Shown here piece after piece: positions 35,285 through 46,678 of a DNA stretch of 64,000 nucleotides. A program made the translations under genes and the position numbers. The notes below the pieces were generated by a model. That model saw only the letters and a program-made list of their open reading frames with translations. It had not been told where the DNA came from and searched no databases. Every line of letters begins with the position of its first letter. Positions within the stretch are counted from its first letter, which is position 1. The DNA comes from Xestospongia bergquistia (lineage: Eukaryota; Porifera; Demospongiae; Haplosclerida; Petrosiidae), in contig OZ014417.1 in assembly GCA_963965975.1 (NCBI GenBank), positions 3,825,821 through 3,889,820 on the forward strand, read 5' to 3'.

Positions 35285-36967
35285 ACTTTTCTAACTCAGG
35301 GCCAGCACCTAGACCTTCTATATAACCAAACATGTATTGCCTTGCCTTCCTAAAATAGTTTTTGATGTTTTCTAGTGTAACAGTATCTAAAGACAGTGGA
35401 ATGTTTTTACGTAGATTTGGAAAGGTATAATTAATATACGCTCTGGTGTATCTCTTTGATTGTCCCCAGCAATGTTCAATGGAACTTGCGAAGCATTATA
35501 CAGCAATCCTGACAATTGTGTATAAAGTGTTCCAATTTTGTTTTCTCATTAAGAAAGTCTTGATGTGATGAAATTTCTTTTCTCATGTCTTCCAATTTCA
35601 CTTTTGGGTGATATCTACTTCTTTTTTTAACACCTGTATCAGTCCCTTAGGAACACCTATGTTAAACACCATTCTTTGAGGTTTTCCATCCCAGATTGTG
35701 TCTCTCATAACAGCTTGTTTCCCCCCTGGCTTAGCATTCATGTGAGCTGCTACTAGAGCATCATCAGAGTAGGCATTGTGGCAACTGCTGTTGTCAAACA
35801 TCCAAATAACTTTGAAACCATCTTCAGGAGGATATTTTATATTTGCAATTTTAACAGCCTTGTCAATTTGTGCAAGAAATTTTTCAGACGTCCAATATTC
35901 TTCTTTATTGTCACCATATTCTAATAACTCTCTTGCCTCTTTCTTCACTGTTGGACCATATATTACCTTTGCTTGTTCAAACTCTTCATCATTAAGACGC
36001 AAATATCCATTGTGCTCATCTATAAAGTCTGAAACCATAATACCAGCACCTTTACCCTTTGGTTTTATCGAATGCATGTCAACACTACCCCACTGTGTTC
36101 TTTGATCTTCATTAGCCAGAATATTGATTCGTCATGAAATATGACAACAGTCTTGTTAAGAATAACAGTAGGTGGACCTTCAAGATCACTTGGAAGACAC
36201 TGAGCAGCTTCGATTGTCGGAGCATTGTCTTTGTTAATAAATCCCAGGGTAACCATTTTACGAATGAATTTCCACCTATACTCAACCACATCATCTCTTT
36301 CATGTCCGTCAATATATATAGTTTATATACCCTTCTTTTGGTCCAAGACATGAAAACCAAGCTCATGCAGTCACTTTCTAGAGGTTTCAACACTAACTCT
36401 TCGAGGAAAACATGGTTCCAAAGGCTCATTGGGCAGAAGCTCTTCATTGACCCAGTGGCAAAACGATCTTGCTGTCATGTTTGGTCGACCTTTTACTGAA
36501 GCATTTTCCAGCACAAACTGTCTAACACACTTATTTAATCGCTCATTGTGCCACAAAACACCTCTTCGTTGATATCTTCCCTGTAACGAATCTGGGAAAT
36601 TATTACTGTTAGTTAAAAACACTACTCTCCATTCTCTAACAGTTCGATCACTTTTCTTGACTGTCTCTCCAATCAATTTTGCTGCGTTTGTTAGAGAAAG
36701 GTGCATCCTGGTTACCAAAAAATTATGCAAGAGAAGAGTAAGAGACATAATGTCATATCTGTGCAAACTATTGAGCCACTCCTCAGCATGCAATCGCACA
36801 GCAGCATATTCTATTATTTCTGGAAGCCATGGACGGACATTCAAATCCGTATAACCCCGTTTAATTGGAATGTCCCTCTCGTAGAGAATCGACACTGGAG
36901 TGTAACAGTAGCTGTATGATATCACAGTACTCCCTTTTGATGCTAAATATAGAGCTGTTTTCTGACC
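35285..36967 (-). pseudogene. Broken DDE transposase of the KPKGxGxGIMVSDF type
   Basis: The N-terminal part (36925-36371) has an HTH-like stretch (MHLSLTNAAKLIGETVKKS, RTVREWR) and NMTARSFCHWVNEELLP. Then IDGHERDDVVEYRWKFIRK (about 36305) leads to VIFHDES (about 36130). After a one-base shift comes KPKGKGAGIMVSDF (about 36060), VIWMFDNSSCHNAYSDDAL (about 35810) and PQRMVFNIGVPKGLIQVL. Another shift leads to a C-terminus with YTRAYINYTFPNL and ends at a stop near 35288. The motifs match a transposase family I know mainly from fungal and some animal genomes, distantly related to Tc1/mariner. An in-frame TGA and a nine-base insertion with TAA near 36325-36380 also break it. Terminal repeats were not identified. 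Confidence 0.75.
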
Positions 36968-37740
36968 CTAGAGAAAGTACACAAGTAACTACGACTACTA
37001 CAGATATATTTACTAATTTATAAAGTTTAGTGATAAGATATAACTGGCAATATTATATTAATACAAGAATTAGTATAACAATTGTAATCTGGTCTGAAAG
37101 AGATGAGTATTAATTTATTTTTTTTATCATGGCTACCTACATTATTAACTACACAATATACAGGGTTTGTTTGTTTATTATTATGTAATGTCTCTTAAAA
37201 TATAACTCATAAGATAGAAATATGGTCATGTAATTCCTATAGACTTCTTAGTTTAGATTTGTATGCAATATATCATTACATAGGACATGAAAACACAATA
37301 GGTAATTAATATTAAAGAAGTATGAGGATATGCAGGGTTTTCCTCACACAGTCATATGTTAAATTTAATAACAAATGCGACTTATCTAATTAACTTGTAC
37401 TTTATATTACTTACCAACTAAGTTACTGGTATATCATGTATTCTATCACAAGATGTTAAGGGCGTCAGTTGATAATTATTGGTATGGCTCAAATGATTTC
37501 CAACTACCTCAGGGTTCACATTCAGAGGTAACACATGGATTAATCTAGCAAGCAGACCTTTCAACCTCACTTTTACATTGAGGTGTGTTCAACTCTGTAG
37601 TTCAAAACAGTAACAATGGTTCATCTTTTAAGACCAATGGTTATTATTTGACCCCACTCTCTAAATCTCAATAATACTGGTCTGATACCTATACTAGACT
37701 TGACTATTAATAATTTTATGCCAATTTTTGTTAATATTTT
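36968..37740. other. No gene seen
   Basis: AT-rich spacer between the DDE remnant and the next gene. It may include the transposon's 5' end. Confidence 0.35.
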
Positions 37741-39853
37741 GTGTTTTTTTGTAAAAGATATCTCAGCAATATGGCATCAAATGATCTCTTGTATAGAAAT
37801 CCCTCTTCATATTTCAATGTTACTAATATCCAAAGTTGTCTTGTCCCATTTAAGCAATTAAGGGAGAGAACACAGAAAATGAGAATAAACTTTTCTCCCC
37901 TCAGCATTCAAAAACAAGAGACAACATAGCCTATTCCAGCTCCCAGACGCAAATGTCCAATATCCTCTAACTACATCTCAAGATTTCTGGTACCAGGACA
38001 AGCAGAACCTGAATACCAGACACAGCAAAGACCATGCCCTTCTAGTTTCCATGGCAAAGATTCATTGAAGATAATTGAATGTCGATATCAAGAACCATCA
38101 GAATCACAGCCAACTAATGAACAAAATCCAGTTCTAAAACCACATACTAGTGGTTTTATATCAATAACACAGCTATCTTAAATGCAATTTGAACATAAGA
38201 TTTGTCAAGAGTCACCTGATGATGACAGAAAATATGTTTATTTAAAGGAAGTAAATAATACAAACTTGAAACATAAGAAAAATCAAGAACAATCAGGAAC
38301 AAAGGTCAATTTCATATACATTATATAACTCCATTCCTAGTCCAAGATACTGGCATGAGCCCATATGAGTCTGATCCTTCCATTCTCTTACCTATGTTAG
38401 ATTTAGCAACCGATGACTTTAAGTCAACATGTCATCATTATGTAAGATATAATAAAGAAGATACCAAAGAGAAAACAGGTTGTTATGTATCTTAAAGTCT
38501 GTCCATCCATTCATCTGTATATATCATTTGACATAGTTGGATGTAATGAAATATCTACTTGTGGTCTTCTGGGAGAACAAGAATCAACTCCAAAGACACT
38601 TAACTTTGAAATACCTGGTTTATTATTTAAAGAAGTGAGGATTTTCATAAAGTAATGTCATCATTGTTGTGTTCACTATCTGAATAGACTCAAGATGAAT
38701 TATCTCATATTACATCATCAACAGAAAAAAGAACATCTCCTAATAAACCTTCAAGGTAAAGAAAATATTTGAATACAATTTTATCTGTTCAATTAATGCA
38801 ACTATTACATATGTTTTATTCATAATTAATAAAAGAAATAGAAATAGAGATAGAAAGAAAAGTGCACCAGAATGTGATCAAATAACCTCTATATATTCTC
38901 TGTATATTCTACTGTCATTACAAATGGCTATTGACACAATGTAGTTTTATTAATAAAATAATGTAATTTGTTAGCATTTTTTGTTCATTTAGAGTCCTAT
39001 ATTTGGAAGGAAGAATAAGACTCCACCCACTACTACTGATATAACTGTTGATATTTGACCTAGAATGGATGGTGAAGAGAGTGTTATCAGTCAGGTATGA
39101 GATCAATAATTATATTGGTAATTTAAAGACTGCAAGTGGTTTGATGAGAACAAAGTAAGATGTCTTAATAATAACCTTTATTATATTCCTACTCTATTAC
39201 TACTGAATAAGAAAACAACAATATTTGTATTAAACAATATTTAATTGATGGTGTATTGTTCAAATTTAATCATCAAATGAAATGTCTTGTTATGTGATGT
39301 AATGTACCAAATACACAATGGATTGATGTGTAATGTTACTTTATTTACAGCCAGGAATTTCTAAGTCAATTTATCTCTTCTTTACAGAGCACTTTAAGTG
39401 TGAGTTTCACATTTTTTTCTTTTTTCCTTTTCTGACACATGGTCAATGTATTCTTTCTGTAACAACTACATGACATCTTTAAAGATAAGACTATAGACCC
39501 TAATATCAGAGATGATGAAGGATATTTTGCTCTTTATTTGTATGTACAGAAACCACAAAGACATAGTTATAAGTACTATTGTTTTTTCAATGTGGGTATG
39601 GCTTTGATATTGATGCAAGACATCACTATGACAACACTCCATTAAAGTTTACAGTTGAAGTACGTTTTTAAAAGAATTAAGTCTCTTGTTAGACCAATTA
39701 TATTTTTAATTGATCAGTATATTATATGTGTACATGTAAAAGTTGATAGTAATAATGAAACTAATTTATTTTATTTAGAAAAATGACTACTTGTACGGCA
39801 AAATTCTTGTTCCGTTTGGAGCTAATATATCAGTAAAGAACTACCAAGAATAA
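37741..39853 (+). pseudogene. Decayed multi-exon gene with proline-rich start and ankyrin-like end
   Basis: From 37741 one frame runs to 38181 with a single TAG at 37927 (a paralogous segment has CAG). It includes PIPAPRRK, an SH3-ligand-like motif, and NYISRF. Further exon-like open pieces with splice ends follow: 38338-38476 (TGMSPYESDPSILLPMLDLA), 38509-38632 (STCGLLGEQESTPKTLNFE), 38692-38755 (DELSHITSSTEKRTSPNK) and 38992-39094 (SPIFGRKNKTPPTT, one stop). Then come ankyrin-like parts: DPNIRDDEGYFALYLYVQ near 39500, YGFDIDARHHYDNTPL near 39595 and KILVPFGANISVKNYQE near 39800. The function of such a protein would be scaffolding, but this copy has stops and missing linkers. The segment 37868-38155 recurs at 39905-40190 in the next gene. 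Confidence 0.5.
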
Positions 39854-39897
39854 ATGCCTAAAGATTTAGCAAAACAGTATCAACAGTATATACTAAT

Positions 39898-41925
39898 GTG
39901 AGTGAACACGCAGAAAATCAGAAGAAACCCCCCCTCAGCATTGCAGCAGCAGGGACAACACAGCCTATTCTAGTATCCAGATGTAAATGTCTAGGACCCT
40001 CTAACTACATCTCAAGATCTCCAGTACCAGGAAGACCAGAGCCTGAGAACCATGCAGTCACGGCAAAGACCGCACTGATCTAGTGTCCTTGGCAAAGATT
40101 TATTGAAGATAATTGAACACCAATATCTAGAGTCATCAGAATCACAGTCAACTAATGAACAAAAACCAGTCCCAAAACCACATACTAAGGTACCAGGTAT
40201 GGATTCTATAAGAGATATTAAAATAGCTCCAGGGCAACTAGTCCCAAGGTTCTAGAGCCCTGTAACAGAATACAGTGTTACTGTAGCCAGTGGAGTAAAT
40301 GATATCAAGTTAACAACTCTAGCTAGTATTAAGTGTCCTTCTTGCCTATCTCAACTAGATGTATTAACTGACTCTGTCTAATGAAAGTTAGAATGATTGT
40401 TAACTTAGTTTTAATGATTGTTATGGTAGGTTTTTTTAGGTTTTTTCTTTTTATTGACAAAATGAATGTCCAATACCTCCTGCAAATTTTAAGGGCATAA
40501 ACAGAATAGAACAATAATAAACAAAATAGTATGAAATTATTAGATATAGTATGATTAATAAGATATAGATAGAAATAAATGATTGATGGTATCTGATAAG
40601 TTTTAGTGTAATAAGTGATAGCTAGTGGATGATTAGTAAGTAAGCATATTTACTTTAGATTTAAAAGTGATTAGAGATAAGCTAGATTTCACATGATAAG
40701 GAAGTGAATTCCACAGAGAGAGAACAGAAGGGACAAATGAGCTTTTTTAAGCAGATGAGTGAGAAAAAGAGATGGTAAAGGTGAGAGGATCAATGTGATG
40801 AGAAGCATGACTTGACGGAGGTTTGTGGATCCGAATAACAGAAGGAAAATAAAGGAGGTTGTTAGTAATTTTATAGAGAATAAATAATTTAGAAATAGAG
40901 TGACAAGTTGAGAGGGACAGAAGGCTAAAAGTTGAGAGAAGAGATGAGTAATCACTGTCCCATTTATGAGAGCACATTTTTAGACCAAAGGGTTATTTTA
41001 TGTGAGAATTTTAGAAATGGTGGAAAGATGCTGGTGGGTCCCAGACAGAGAAGCAATAAGTATAATAGGAAATGACAAGAGAGCAATACAAAGTGAGAAG
41101 AGTTTGAGGAGAAGCATGCTTATAGAAGTTACAGTAGATGACACCAATAATTTGACAAGCTTTAGAGTAGACAGATTGGATGTGAGAAGACCATAATAAA
41201 TTGAAGATGACAATAACACCAAGATAATTTAAATGAATTGACATGTTCAAGTTGGCCTTAGGATCATCAAGTCACGAGTGTCTTGAAGCAGCATAAAACA
41301 ACAGGAGAAATATTACCAACCTGTAGAGGGGAGGAGCCTTCATTTGAGAGCCTTGATTTACAAGTTGTCTAACGAGTTTTCCAGCTATTTGGAGATGATA
41401 ATAATCAATAATATGAAGACTTTGAAGGTTTAAAATTGAAGATGTGTAAGCTAGATTATATCAGTATTGTTAATATTGTTTTATTAATACAGCGGTGACA
41501 ACTCTTATTCAAGCATATCTATCCTGCTAATGAACTCTATGTATGGTATGGTGAACAATATGTAAGAGAACTTGGGATTACAGCTAGTTTTGAATAAAGT
41601 AAGATAATTCTTTTTGCAGAAATAACTTTACTATCTATTTTTAGATAATTGTCAAATCTTTTGTAAATTGTATCAGTTACAAGACCACATTTGTAAACAT
41701 GAGCTATTTAATGTAAAAGAAGAAAATCAAAAAACAAGGACTCATTTCTAATGATAAACTGGTAGTTGGAAATTCAGATAACATTTGTCATTATTGTGGA
41801 AAGAAATTTTTGCATCAGTTATCATTGAGGAATCATCTTCATACTGGCATTACACACTGGTAATAAACCTTACCAATGTCAGTACTGTGGGATTTAGTCA
41901 AATATATACTACAAAACTGGTATTA
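39898..41925 (+). pseudogene. Decayed PRDM-like gene: proline-rich start, PR/SET end, C2H2 finger
   Basis: The start (MSEHAENQKKPPL) matches the proline-rich segment of the preceding gene. The frame at 40195-40380 continues with DSIRDIKIAPGQLVPRF, a TAG, and EYSVTVASGVNDIKLT up to a stop. After an antisense LINE fragment (40570-41270), 41508-41597 encodes HIYPANELYVWYGEQYVREL, the end of a PR/SET domain as in PRDM proteins. Downstream, 41775-41850 gives ICHYCGKKFLHQLSLRNHLH, a C2H2 zinc finger, followed by a broken second finger (YQCQYCG). PRDM proteins are DNA-binding, sometimes histone-methylating regulators. Stops, the LINE insertion and the incomplete domain show a non-functional copy. 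The same-gene assignment of the two halves is inference. Confidence 0.5.
40570..41270 (-). pseudogene. 5'-truncated LINE fragment (RT C-terminal end)
   Basis: The minus strand reads LNYLGVIVIFNLLWSSHIQS, then TLYCSLVISYYTYCFSVWDPP, and near its end LWNSLPYHVKSSLSLITF. These are the blocks that follow the RT core in Jockey/CR1-like LINEs, and match the plus-strand LINE at 4235-4750. Only the last third of ORF2 is present, as expected of 5' truncation on insertion. It lies inside the PRDM-like gene. Confidence 0.8.
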
Positions 41926-42439
41926 TATATTATTAAGTTAATATAGTTATTGTGTAATTACTCCTGTAATATATCATTGTAAAAATGAATTGGTTGGTTT
42001 AACCATATCAATCGTCATTTTCATTGCATATAATACCATATGCCAGGAATTCTTCTCAGCAGAAGAATATTTTTGCAAGATGCGTGGCATTCCCAAATTT
42101 GATTTTCAGTACCACCCACTATTAATTTATTATTAGTCACTAGTCTCGCTCTCACATAATTGCCCTCCACAAGTCTTATGTAGCCAACGCTCCTTAAGGT
42201 AGGGGCTGACTATGTGAGACTATTTTTCATATGTGTTGATAATAATAAGCACAGGTCATTATTTACATAGTGAAAACTAATAAGATGAAATGTCTTAGTA
42301 AGGAAAAAGTTATTATGGTACTTATAATATAATAATTATTTAAATAATTTAGATTTAAAAGATGTCAATATAGATTGCTTTATTTGGGATTCACTTAATA
42401 GATTCCCTTGTCTAACAGTTGCTGGATAAATGAGTTATA
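41926..42439. other. No gene seen
   Basis: A short inverted pair (gtctcgctctcacata at about 42144 and tatgtgagac at about 42213) could mark a small foldback element. Nothing else is supported. Confidence 0.3.
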
Positions 42440-43420
42440 ATGATGCACTAGTGGAAAAGAAAAGTTAGTGATCTGAAAGAACAAAATTCATATGGTAATT
42501 CCATTTGAGCTTTTATCCCACCACTTGAAATAAATCATTTCATTCATTATTTTAAAGATTAAAGACAGCATTCATTGCATTTTGATGTATTTAATGATAT
42601 ATAGTTTTCTTCCTACAACCTGTCTATGGATGAAATATCATTTTGAACAAAAGTAAAGTCATTAATTGAGGAGATCCTCTGATACAACAACAAGTCATCT
42701 GCTAGAGTGTCAACTCTCCATTGAGTGTTAATTCATTTATGTTATTAATAAATTATAAATTAAAAATAGTATTAAATCCAAAATGATCTCTGAGGAACTC
42801 CTGAAAGAACTAGTGCAGTGTCTGTTTATACTACTATATTGACTACAACATCCTGTCTTCTGTTTTTGAGGAAGTTGATAATCCACTTAATGTAATAATT
42901 ATTTAAGTCAATGAGTCATATTTTGCTGAGTAGTGGAGCATGAAATGGACAGAGTATCTGAGAGTTAAAGGATTTTTAAAGTCAAAGAAATCAGCACAAA
43001 CTTCGTTCCTATTTTCAAGTGTCTATAACTATTCATCAGTTATAGACAATAATGTAGTAACAGTGGATTGACCTTTCATAAATCCCCATTGAAAGGAAGA
43101 GAGAGAGGGAGGAGTTGATATAAAGATTTCCAATAGTAGTATTTTATATGTCATGTTAAATCACAATACTTATATTGCTTAAAAATGACACAGATCAATA
43201 ATCATCTTGTGAATTGATGTTTGGAGGGCACAATATGACTAACTTTCCATTTTGTGGTATTTGACCTGATTTCATAATAAATTGTTTGTTATTGATGAAG
43301 TTGAAAAACCATGCAATTGCATGTATGTTTATTCTAGCTGAAAAGTCACTGGCTTTGGATGTCTCCAAGAGCTTAACTTTAGACAAATTTCACCTTTAAT
43401 GCAACAGGCTTCAAGATATG
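42440..43420 (-). pseudogene. LINE reverse-transcriptase fragment
   Basis: Minus-strand pieces are IKSGQIPQN-type sequence (here MKSGQIPQNGKLVIL at about 43270), QWGFMKGQSTVTTLLSI-like text at about 43090, FFDFKNPLTL-like text near 42980, VLSGVPQRSFW near 42810 and ADDLLLYQ near 42690. This is an RT core with the ADD catalytic site, interrupted by many stops. It may be the same insertion as the 40.6 kb fragment, separated by later events, or an independent copy. Confidence 0.7.
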
Positions 43421-43823
43421 ACTATGAATATTACTAATCCTTCTGATTCACATGATATTCAAGTAATAAACATGATTGATTAAAATATGATAACAAATGT
43501 ATTTAGTAAATTTGCCTTTTCCAGGTCTCTTCAGGGAATAGCACTATTTCCATCAGCTAATTTAGGTATAGAAGATTTAGTTTGTTGATATATTTAAATG
43601 GCTTCCAAACACTTCAGGAATCTGATGTAAACTACAGATAAACTTTATCTTTACTATTTGTAAATTGTTCAGTGTTTTGTTTCTCTGAATCTTGTACTTG
43701 GAGTAGTTACCAGTAAATTTTGCACAACAATACAGAATATTTTTTTCTTCATGTCTTTATTTTTTAAATATCGAAGATTTGAACTCTTAGAGATGATATT
43801 GTTAAGAATATGTCCAGACATAA
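43421..43823. other. No gene seen
   Basis: AT-rich spacer. The minus open frame at 43669-43896 overlaps the MITE that follows and is not supported. Confidence 0.35.
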
Positions 43824-44080
43824 TATATGACCTGATTTGCAATAAGGGACCACTTCTGGCAAAACATTTGTGACCTAATTTGTGAAACGGGACCACTGTT
43901 AAAACACCTCAATAAACAGTTTTGTATACATACAGTTGCTGTATAGGCACAATGTCTATTCATGGTAAATGTATCTATACAAAACTGTTTTTGAGATATT
44001 TTAACAGTTGTTCCTTTTCATAAATCAGGTCACAAAAGTTTTGACAAGAAATAGTCCCTTACTGCAAATTAAGTCACATA
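43824..44080. mobile_element. MITE, family copy 1
   Basis: Ends are inverted copies: tatatgacctgatttgcaat on the left and the complement of attgcaaat-like text on the right (actgcaaattaagtcacata). Inner arms gttaaaacacctcaa and aaacagttttgtata are mirrored near 44000. About 257 bp, no coding capacity. A second copy lies at 59574-59836. Confidence 0.85.
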
Positions 44081-44230
44081 TTCAAGAATTGTTTTTTTCA
44101 ATTAAGCCACTAATCGTTACATATTATCAGTTATCAATGAATCAAAGTCTGATTCAGCAATGAAATCACAAGCTTTCACCCAGTTTGCATAATTATTATC
44201 ATATCCTTAATTAAGTCTTTGACTTCATAA

Positions 44231-44620
44231 GGGTAGGAAAAGGGGGGGACAGGGGGGACTGATGCCTCCTACCAACTGCAAATCAGGGGGCTAAGCCCCC
44301 CCCGATTTGCACTCAATACTATGTACAGAACAACCTAATTAGACTGTATCTAACCATACCAATGACTTCTGCTACAGCGGAACGCACTTTTTCAACCTTA
44401 CACTGACTAAAAAATTACCTATGAAGTACTATGACCCAAGAATGTCATGCTGTTACATACATATAGGACCATACTGATAACATAAACTTATTAGAAAAAG
44501 CTAAAGAGTTTGCCTCCTTTAATGACAGGTGGATAAATTCTTTGGTCTTTTTTAATGTTTAATAATATAATGCAACTAAATATAAGGTCAGACCCCCCAA
44601 CTTACACTTCATTCCTACCC
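44231..44620. mobile_element. MITE-like element with G-run ends and central hairpin
   Basis: The left end gggtaggaaaaggggggg and the right end ccccccaactt...ttcctaccc are inverted matches. At 44277-44311 there is a perfect-armed hairpin (tgcaaatc..gggg / cccc..gatttgca). No ORF. A non-autonomous element is the likely reading; target duplication is unclear. Confidence 0.5.
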
Positions 44621-45247
44621 CTCTGCTTGGGTTAGTAGATATTGGTTGTTTGAGGTGTATAGTGAACTCCACTCTGTTTTCATTGCTAATATACTAATGA
44701 TCAGTCATTTATAGTTGATTGTCAGAGTCATGAGATGCTGCATAACCTCTCAATAGACAACAGCTATGACTGCTTTAATCTTTATGTACTATACAATCTA
44801 TTTCCCTGTTATCTTACACATACATTGTAGTTACAAGTAAGAACATCTGTTGCTTTCTCTTAATAGGGAAATCTGTTGCCTACATCTGTTTAATTACACC
44901 ATTACTATCACTAATGTTTGGCTAATTGCAATTGTAGTTTTTGTTTTAGCAATCAAATAAATGTACATCGAACAAGTGATATTTTACATTTATCACAGGT
45001 GTATTGTTTGTAGTTTTATATCCTGCTACAAACTCCTCTTACCACTAGTACTATATATCACACTGTACAAGTGAACAATAGTTGATTGCTTATTAGTGGT
45101 GAAGTTTTAATGAAAAGTAATTCTAATAGATTACTTTATACTGTATAGAAAATTTATTAAGCTAGGTAAACATCTAAGTAATAAAACAAGGAAAATATGT
45201 ATAATGCTGATACTATAATAATCATAATTGCAATGCATAAAGTAAAT

Positions 45248-46102
45248 TCATTCATCATTTTCTGAATCTGGTCCTTCGATTACATATTGTGTTATGGCAT
45301 TAGTTGATGCAGTGGTATATCTTGAGTAAACTGCTGTATCTGCTACTACTCTGTTGATAGAGAAAGGATTATGATGTCTCTGGTAACAACAAGACTTCTG
45401 TAGAAATGTGACATGAACTAGAAGTGCTAGTCCAGAGAAAAATCCCAACAGTCCATTTATTACTGAATGTACCATTACTAAATTATAACTCCCATGTGAA
45501 GATATAGCTCCATAGATCCGATCGACTATGGCAAAGAGACTTAGCGTATAGAATATAATTGGATATCCTAGCAATGGTAGGAGTTGTTTTAAAGCAGTCT
45601 TGTTACGATTTTGTTCTTGGTTAATTATCAATGATTCGCCCTCTGCTTCATGGTGTCTACAAGCTCTACAAGTTAAAACAAAAAGGATGCCAATGACCAT
45701 AAATAAACAAACAGTAAGAGAGACAAAGAGAGGTCCATACCACAATACAAATTGTTCAATAATGCCTTCTTTGTACTTGCTATTGGGACAGTTGTCATTC
45801 CAATTTCTTATCCAACACAATGCATTTTCTATGCCATATGAGTTATGAAGTTCATAGAAGTTTAATCTTGATGGAATATTAGTACCACTTGAAAAAACTT
45901 TCCTTTCTTCTATTAGTATACTTATCCTTATATCTCTACAGTCCAATATTTGTACTAAATTCTCAATATGACACATGGCAACTTCATAAAACTCTCCAAA
46001 TATGCACCAACATATTGTACTCCTGAGGAGATGGAAAAAGTCAAACAATTCTTTCAAGTAAGGCCAAAGTGCCAGTAAGACCTTTAGTAACTGGTCCTTC
46101 AA
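45248..46102 (-). pseudogene. Truncated tandem copy of the seven-TM receptor, chimeric ORF
   Basis: From about residue 86 (HNSYGIENALCWIRNWNDNC) to the end, the 284-residue frame matches the C-terminal half of the receptor at 46679-47731, covering the second extracellular loop and TM5-TM7 plus the acidic tail ending SENDE. The first ~85 residues do not match; they are the antisense reading of a PAE-like exon (45875-46108, plus strand). The junction lies at about 45850. TM1-TM4 are gone, so no functional receptor is expected although the frame is open. The copy may be expressed only as a by-product. Confidence 0.75.
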
Positions 46103-46108
46103 GACTTC
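45875..46108 (+). pseudogene. Fragment of a pectinacetylesterase (Notum-like) 3' part
   Basis: The plus strand matches 61922-62110 almost base for base (cagtccaatatttgtacta, gacacatggcaacttcataa, tgtactcctgagga.atgg). That is the PAE exon with the catalytic Asp (NSQYDTWQL in the better copy). It then jumps to the last block (gccagtaagac.tttagtaactgg, encoding ASKTFSNW), skipping the exon with the catalytic His. Here the frame is broken. It is a duplicated piece that replaced the 5' half of a receptor copy. Confidence 0.7.
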
Positions 46109-46678
46109 TGGAAAATCAAAAGAAATTGACTGTGTCTATCCATGTAATAAATCTTGCTGAACATAATTATTACAAAAATTATTGTTATGGTTGTTTGAGG
46201 GAAATAGTAAAATACACTATGTTCTCATTGTTAATATAGTAATGATCATACTGTTAACTTCTCAATATAGACAATAGCTATGACCACTTTAATCTTCATG
46301 TACTATACAATCTATTTCCCTGTTATCTTTACACAGATACATTGTAGTTATAAGTAAGAACATCTGTTGCTTTCTCTTAATAGGGAAATCTGTTGCCTAC
46401 ATCTGTTTAATTACATCATCACTATCACTAATGTTAGGCCAAGGTTGTTGTTTTAGCAATCAAAATTAACAAATGCACATCAAACAAGTTACATTTATCA
46501 CAGGTATAGTGTTTGTGGTTTTGTATCCTCCTACCACTACAGAATCCACTCTATACTAGTAGTAAACAATACTTAATTGTTTGCAGATGAAGTTTTATTA
46601 ATGAATAAAATTGAATGAAAAGTACTTCTAATAGATTAATACTATATACTGCATAAAAATGAATTAAGCTGGTAAATT
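46109..46678. other. 3' flank of the receptor gene, duplicated
   Basis: From about 46180 this matches 44640-45247, the flank after the truncated copy (catctgttgctttctcttaa, gggaaatctgttgcctacat). It shows that gene and 3' flank were duplicated together. No gene of its own. Confidence 0.7.

Noticed and set aside
35776-36919. Several plus-strand open frames opposite the DDE transposase
   Set aside because: They are antisense shadows; the minus strand carries the conserved motifs.
42143-42222. Small inverted pair gtctc...acataa / tatgtgagac as a MITE
   Set aside because: The match is short and gapped, and no second copy was seen in the window.
45600-45848. Plus-strand frame opposite the truncated receptor
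   Set aside because: Antisense of conserved transmembrane coding sequence.
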